Assembly (NCBI GenBank): GCA_028583405.1
Contig: CM053253.1
Span: forward strand, 10,470,441 to 10,534,440
Direction: 5' to 3'
Origin: Pogonophryne albipinna
Lineage: Eukaryota; Chordata; Actinopteri; Perciformes; Artedidraconidae
Length of the DNA stretch: 64,000 nt
The notes under the pieces are model-generated. The model worked only from the letters and a program-made list of their open reading frames with translations. It searched no databases and had not been told where the DNA came from. The translations under genes were made by a program, and so were the position numbers. Positions 59,387 through 64,000 of this stretch are shown piece by piece; position 1 is the stretch's first letter, and each line of letters opens with the position of its first letter.

Positions 59387-60594
59387 GCTGTTGCCATGGA
59401 CCATTGTGCACTTTTACAGCATTCATACTGGACTTTCATCGATACAACGTCTTGCACTTCCTTTGCTCATGCTTTTTGCTTGATTTGCATGTTTCAGAAA
59501 TGTGTGTTTTTCCTGGGGTCATGTGTTTCAGAATGTACTAATTGCGCTACTTCAAAATGTCAGTTCTTGTTTTTATTTGTAATACTTTCTTTAGTGCATA
59601 TGTGGTGAGAAACCAGGCCATTTTTATACTTTCATGTATTTTTCCAAAGCAATGCCATTGCTTTTTTTGCATTAAAGTGCCCTTTCATATTAGCAGGTTA
59701 CTATTTAAATAATGGATTTGCAAGAACATTTCCTTTTTTCAGCTAGGCGTTGACATTTTCTGTTAATTGTTTACTATGAATGAGTTACAAAAATAAGCCT
59801 TTCTTTGCCATTTGGCCCAATAAACCTTTATTTTGGTCGGGAGAATAGTTTCCTTTAAGCTTCCTTGCTGTGTTCTAACACAATAATGTATATGTACATG
59901 CATCACAAACTTTTTCTATTTCTTCTATTTCTTTATTTTCAATGTATTTGTTCATTCTCCTGGTGGCATGATGGAGAACCAAAAGCTCATGGTTGTTAAT
60001 ATTGTTTTATTTTTTGAGAAAAATACATGAATGTTGTTCAAAGAAATGTGTTTGTCTTTATTGACTATTTGTTTTAAAATGTTGTGATAAATGCTGTAGA
60101 TAAGAGATTAGGATGGATCCTGTAGAAGAATGTACGACATGCCTCTATTCACATGAAATAAATAATCTTATGTACCCCTTGAGCACTAGGTAGATTAAAC
60201 AGAAAACTATAGCATGTAGTTTAAACAAAACATTCATGTGGCTCTGTACAGAAATATACTGAGTATATTAAAAGCCTAAAATGAACATAAAAAGTCATGT
60301 TGGTTAAACATAGGGTAAATGAATATACCTATATTAAAGGAAATGTTCACATTAACATAACAATTTCATGTTTCTTTGACATAACATAGTTGTGTGTCTC
60401 TAACATAATGGAATCGTTTTGAGTACACATATTTTTAATATGTGTAACCGATCTCCATGTTTTTTTATTACTTAAGTCCAACAGACTTTTTACAGTGAAG
60501 CTTAAATAAAGAAATCATGTTGCTTTAACATGTTTTTCATGTGTGCAACCGGTTTCCATATTAAAATCATGTTAATCCAACGGCCTTTTCTTTT
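59387..60594. other. Right part of the large unit, no gene recognised
   Basis: AT-rich DNA. An AATAAA at 59818-59823 could be the old polyadenylation site of the SAMD3-like relic. Toward the right end the phrases ATTAACATAACAATTTCATG and TCATGTTGCTTTAACATG echo the left arm of the unit. Confidence 0.4.
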
Positions 60595-60880
60595 CAGTGT
60601 AGAGACCATCTCAGTGTATTGACTCTCTTGTGTTCTATAATGTTCATACTTACATTTAGAGTAATTGCATGTGTGATAAATGACTTAAAATGTAGTGTTT
60701 GCATCAGTATGAATCTATTTTTATCAGTTTACTATCCAGAAAACATCTCTCTGCTAAGCTGATTGGTTATAGACATAACTGATTAATAATGTGTAAGCAA
60801 TGGGGAGCATTGTTTAAAAGCAGTGTTGAAAAACTAACCTGATTATCCAGATTTTAATCTTTTTGGTCTGTTCTCGTCAG

Positions 60881-62107
60881 TTCTTCCCTATTTCTCTGGA
60901 GATCCTGGAGGAGATCTTCCTGAATCTTCCTCCTGGTGAGGTGGTTCGTGTCTGCCGGGTAGTGTGCCATCAGTGGAAAGAAGTGGTTGATAGTAAGTCC
61001 CTGTGGAAAGAGAGATGTAGAAGAGAAGGATATCACCTCAGTGATACTTCCAAACATCCTGAAGACTGGAGGTTGTTTTATTTCTTGTGCAAGCAGAGAA
61101 GAAATATTCTCAAGAATCCTAGAGGAGAAGGTAAACATACTTTAAACAACATTCAGTTGTCCAAATACAACATGATTTCTATCACAACTCTCCTTTTTTG
61201 TTTTGACAGAGGAACTCAGCGGCTGGCTGATTTTGAATAATGATTATAGATGTTTTCGATATAGTGGTAGATTTGGTGGTTTGGATGGATTTGGTGGTAA
61301 TAGATGGGCAGTGCACGGGATCAGAGAGCCTCATCCAGATGAGACAGTCCAAAAAAACGTTGTGACCTCTTACACGTGAGTATTTACAAGAAGAGATGCA
61401 GAAAACATATCGCACTCATGTATGCTACAATCCTATTATGTTATATTTAAAACATTTTGTATTCAGCATGGCGAAGAAGTCACAGCTGATTGATTTGGAG
61501 AAGGAAGGTTACAGCCCGTCGTTCATGGATCACTTCCAGCCAGATATCCGAATATCTGATTGGTGAGAAAAATACACAGAAACTTGTGAATGGAATAATT
61601 CCAGTTTATCACATAGTTATTGCCCTTCATTTATAACAACTATACCATTGAATGCACAAAGTTAAATGGTGAACTTGATGCTTGTAGCAACTTTGATGCA
61701 AATGAATCAGACTGATGTCTATGTGTGGTACCAGGTATGCACCAAGATGTGACTGCGGCTGTATATATGAGATCCGTGTAGAGCTTTTGAATGAAAAAAA
61801 GAGGCCTATTCAGACATTTGCTCCGGAGATTGTTGAGTTTAAGTATGGGAGTGACGAGCGATGGAATGAGGTATGAACAGAGCAAGACTCATTTAATATT
61901 ATGATGATCTTTAGAAAATGCTCTGGGACAACTCTGGACCTATTGATATTTGTTGTACAGATGGCCCATGTATTCAAGAACTATGGACCAGGAGTGAGGT
62001 ACGTAATTTTCACCCACGGAGGCAGGGACACACAGTTCTGGGCAGGATGGTATGGGATTCGCCTCACCGAAAGCTGCGTTGAGATATGTCCAGCAGCGAA
62101 CCAATAG
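60881..62107 (+). CDS. F-box/FBA protein of the FBXO2/FBXO6/FBXO44 group (5 exons, 5' end missing)
   Basis: Substrate receptor of an SCF ubiquitin ligase. The FBA domain of this group often binds glycoproteins. Exons: 60881-61130, 61210-61375, 61467-61562, 61735-61870, 61961-62107. All have GT-AG borders and consistent phases, giving 264 residues. The F-box is FFPISLEILEEIFLNLPPGE and VCRVVCHQWKEVVDS, with KSLWKERCRREGY. The FBA domain has WAVHGIREPHP, YAPRCDCGCIYEIRVELL, VFKNYGPGVRYVIFTHGGRD, and FWAGWYGIRLTESCVEI, ending NQ. The reading enters from an acceptor (TTCTCGTCAG), so 10-25 N-terminal residues lie in an upstream exon that I did not find. The 5.86-kb unit just upstream may be in that intron. 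An AATAAA at 62518-62523 is a likely polyadenylation signal. Which paralogue it is cannot be settled here. Confidence 0.9.
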
Positions 62108-62880
62108 CTCTTTGGGATGCATCTACTTCCTGCTTCCTGCTTTTGCTTGAAATTGCACCTCTTGTTTGCCTTATATAATCTTCTGTTATGTAATGTGTTA
62201 AGGAATGTTTCTCTCACTGCTAAACTATGAATATGTGCAGTCTTTATGAAATGTTCAACAGCCACAGTTTGAGAAAATGTACAAGTACAGTAGGAGAGCA
62301 CATCCCCTCTTTGTTAAGAGGATCTTAATCCTCACTAAAAGTGCCTCATAGAAATATTTTTGACATTCCTCTCAAAATAAGCAGTTCAACTTCAATCAAT
62401 ACTTTGGTTATTTACCCTTTGGTGATGTTCCCTGACCACTGTCATAAAATGGGTTTTCACAGTATAATGTGGAGTGATAATATTATGTTGTAGGTGACAT
62501 GAAGGCATCAGTTGAACAATAAAGTAGTTATTTCAGGAATAAAATGCACCTTTTGGGCATGACTGTTTAAAAAGGGAATGTCTTTGTGAATGTTAAAAGG
62601 TTCACCACTACTGTTCGGCATATCAGCCTTAATGGAAATGTTATTTGCACTGCTGCTTTGCACAGCCCAATAAGATGTTTCCAAAATGCACACCGGATTT
62701 TTTTCCTAGGGTCCGTTCGATTAAAATCCCTTTTCTTTTGTATTGATCAGTCCGTCTGGAGGCTGTCTGCTCTGGCATTTTATTAAAAAAAAATAGGTTT
62801 ACAAGTTTTTAGCCATGGTTGTGTACTTATTTGTCTTTATTTTAATTGTATTACTAATATGTGCTTTACTTTTTTATTAT
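62108..62880 (+). other. 3' UTR of the F-box gene and following DNA
   Basis: Non-coding downstream sequence. The polyadenylation signal at 62518-62523 suggests a 3' UTR of about 0.4 kb. No repeat is obvious before the LINE tail at about 62880. Confidence 0.5.
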
Positions 62881-62990
62881 TTCATATCATAATTGATACC
62901 TATAATATTTGTACCTGCTATTCAACTTTTGCTCTAACACTGTACATTTCCCCTGGAACTAATAAAGGATTTCTGATTCTGATTGTTTTT
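62880..62990 (+). repeat. LINE-like 3' tail with GATTCT repeats
   Basis: TGTACATTTCCCCTGGAACT is followed by AATAAAGGATTTCTGATTCTGATT, the 3' end of a common teleost non-LTR retrotransposon with short ATTCTG-type tail units. Confidence 0.65.
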
Positions 62991-63099
62991 GTTCTTCTAC
63001 AGCTTTACTCCAGGGTTGACCGGGTGAAATAAACTCTTCTTCAGTGATTACACATCCTGGAAATGTATGATTCAAAGGGGTTCGTTTTTAATGTCACCC

Positions 63100-63558
63100 G
63101 GCGTACACTGAAACCTACGGGTGGGCGGTGCAGAAAATAAGCAGCAAAAAAAGACGCGTTATTGTATCTGCTAGCTCCGCCTACGTATCTTACGTCCAAC
63201 TCAAGTGTCCTGGTATGAATACCGACCGAGTTCAGCGTCGTCAGCTGTTAGCTTTCGGGAATAAGTAATACGATGACATTTGAAGAGGTAAAACCGAAAG
63301 TGTCCTTCGCTTCCCAGGCATGCGTCGTCATTATGTTAAGTTTAGTGCTGTAGGAAACATTATAGCTGCTTCTGCCTTACTTGAAAGTCTCCTTACCTCG
63401 AGACGTACTTCCGTGTTGTGAGTTATACGGATATAAATAAATGTAGCCACGCAGTAGCTAAGGTTTTATAACGCCCACGCAGACGTATTTTCAGTAAGAA
63501 GTCGATGGCTATATATGTGGCGTTATAGCTCGTAAATACATTTGCATTAGCCTAGGCA
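63100..63558 (+). promoter_or_regulatory. Candidate promoter/5' region of the gene starting at 63559
   Basis: CpG-containing sequence with GCTCCGCCTACG (63174) and ACGTCCAACTC upstream of a coding exon. The splice-like ATTTGAAGAGGTAAAA near 63277 could be a donor of a non-coding first exon. Its ATG at 63273 is not in frame with the later exon. Confidence 0.4.
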
Positions 63559-63677
63559 TGAAGAGCAAAGGTAAAGCTATGGGTGGATCTCAAAGCTCTT
63601 CTGTGGCCTCAAGTCATGAAGACTGTCTAAGGGTTCAAGCTGCAGGATCGTCAGCTTCATTTTCACTACAGAGGGTA
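63559..63677 (+). CDS. First coding exon of an unrecognised gene
   Basis: ATG at 63559 opens MKSKGKAMGGSQSSSVASSH, continues EDCLRVQAAGSSASFSLQR, and meets a good donor (AGAGGGTAAGC) at about 63675. The peptide is Ser-, Ala- and Gly-rich without a known domain, as is common for N-terminal tails. The exon is preceded by acceptor-like TTGCATTAG, so the true 5' UTR may be spliced. I cannot name the product; the remaining exons are beyond the right edge. Confidence 0.5.
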
Positions 63678-64000
63678 AGCTGTGTATTTCCTACATTATC
63701 CCAGACACTGAGTTAATACGCAAAGAGCGAGCAACTTGACTTGCAGCCATTATTCATAATTCAAGGAACTGCTGATAACAACAACAACAACAACAACCTG
63801 TCATATGGAAGCCCATTTCCGCCTGTAGGCACGTTTTTAATTGTTATTTGTATCGAAACCATAACTATAGTATCTCAAAAATAAAGGCATGCAACATAAT
63901 TAACATTTTCAAAAATGATATCAAAATAAGGAGTATTTCAGAAAGATTTGCTTAATAGGTCTAGCTGAAACTCAATAAGAAACATAGTCTCAAACTATGG
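63678..64000. other. Start of the intron after the unrecognised exon
   Basis: An ACA/CAA microsatellite lies at 63777-63797. Nothing else was recognised. Confidence 0.5.

Larger units (their letters stand above)
54738..60599. mobile_element. Large TA-flanked inverted-repeat unit (5.86 kb) carrying a SAMD3-like pseudogene
   Basis: It starts CACTGAAAAAAAGG and ends CCTTTTCTTTTCAGTG, which inverted reads CACTGAAAAGAAAAGG. TA lies directly outside each end (54736-54737 and 60600-60601), and the mirror match continues as CTCTA/TAGAG. Both arms carry ATGTT-rich phrases such as AATCATGTTAA and TTAACATG. Inside are a nested 983-bp element, a SINE, a LINE fragment and a decayed multi-exon gene. No transposase was recognised. 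The superfamily is not certain; the CACTGAAAA ends are frequent in teleosts. It may instead be two solo ends brought together by chance. Confidence 0.55.

Noticed and set aside
63273..63287. ATGACATTTGAAGAG before a GTAAAA, as the start exon of the last gene
   Set aside because: Joining it to either nearby acceptor before 63559 gives an immediate stop, so it is more likely to be a non-coding first exon or chance.
1..64000. CRISPR arrays, tRNA and rRNA genes
   Set aside because: No spaced direct repeats of the CRISPR type, and no cloverleaf with both A and B boxes outside the SINE-like relic at 57080-57305.

Overview
The window is vertebrate nuclear DNA, almost certainly from a teleost fish and probably a percomorph or gadiform-like lineage. 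The evidence is two spliced host genes with clear vertebrate orthologues, very long introns, and many transposon families typical of ray-finned fish (hAT, TTAA-site piggyBac/Kolobok-like elements, LINE and SINE tails, and a Ty3/gypsy element of the Gmr1 type first described in cod). The species cannot be fixed from sequence alone.

Layout. Positions 1-37798 are the 5' part of camta1 on the minus strand. The 25-nt coding part of exon 1 is at 37774-37798 and the next exon, the start of the CG-1 domain, is at 21310-21413. The rest is intron. Intron 1 (16.4 kb) and the following intron hold most of the mobile elements: a near-complete LTR retrotransposon (492-6785), a hAT deletion derivative (8167-8868), a broken Myb/SANT exon pair (about 9623-9886), a TTAA element with another MITE inside it (10015-11163), a hAT remnant with a BED finger (11848-12646), a hAT inside a TTAA MITE (17363-18588), a LINE-like tail (about 23490-24150), and a 2.3-kb compound hAT (24242-26541).

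dnajc11 lies head-to-head with camta1 on the plus strand (40184-50870), as in human. Sixteen coding exons give a predicted 559-residue protein with a J domain. Its introns carry TTAA and hAT elements. Two introns use GC donors.

Downstream are a second cluster of mobile elements and a 5.86-kb unit bounded by short inverted repeats next to TA (54738-60599). This unit contains a decayed multi-exon gene resembling the C-terminal part of teleost SAMD3-like proteins, and a 1-kb nested element with a repeated 15-bp motif. Five exons of an F-box/FBA protein of the FBXO2/6/44 group follow (60881-62107); its start exon was not found. A first coding exon of an unrecognised gene lies at 63559-63677, near the right edge.

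The most notable points are the Gmr1-type gene order (integrase before reverse transcriptase) with a SCAN-like capsid region, the large unit with a gene-derived cargo, and the compound hAT with internal duplication and nested insertion. No CRISPR array, operon or bacterial feature is present.
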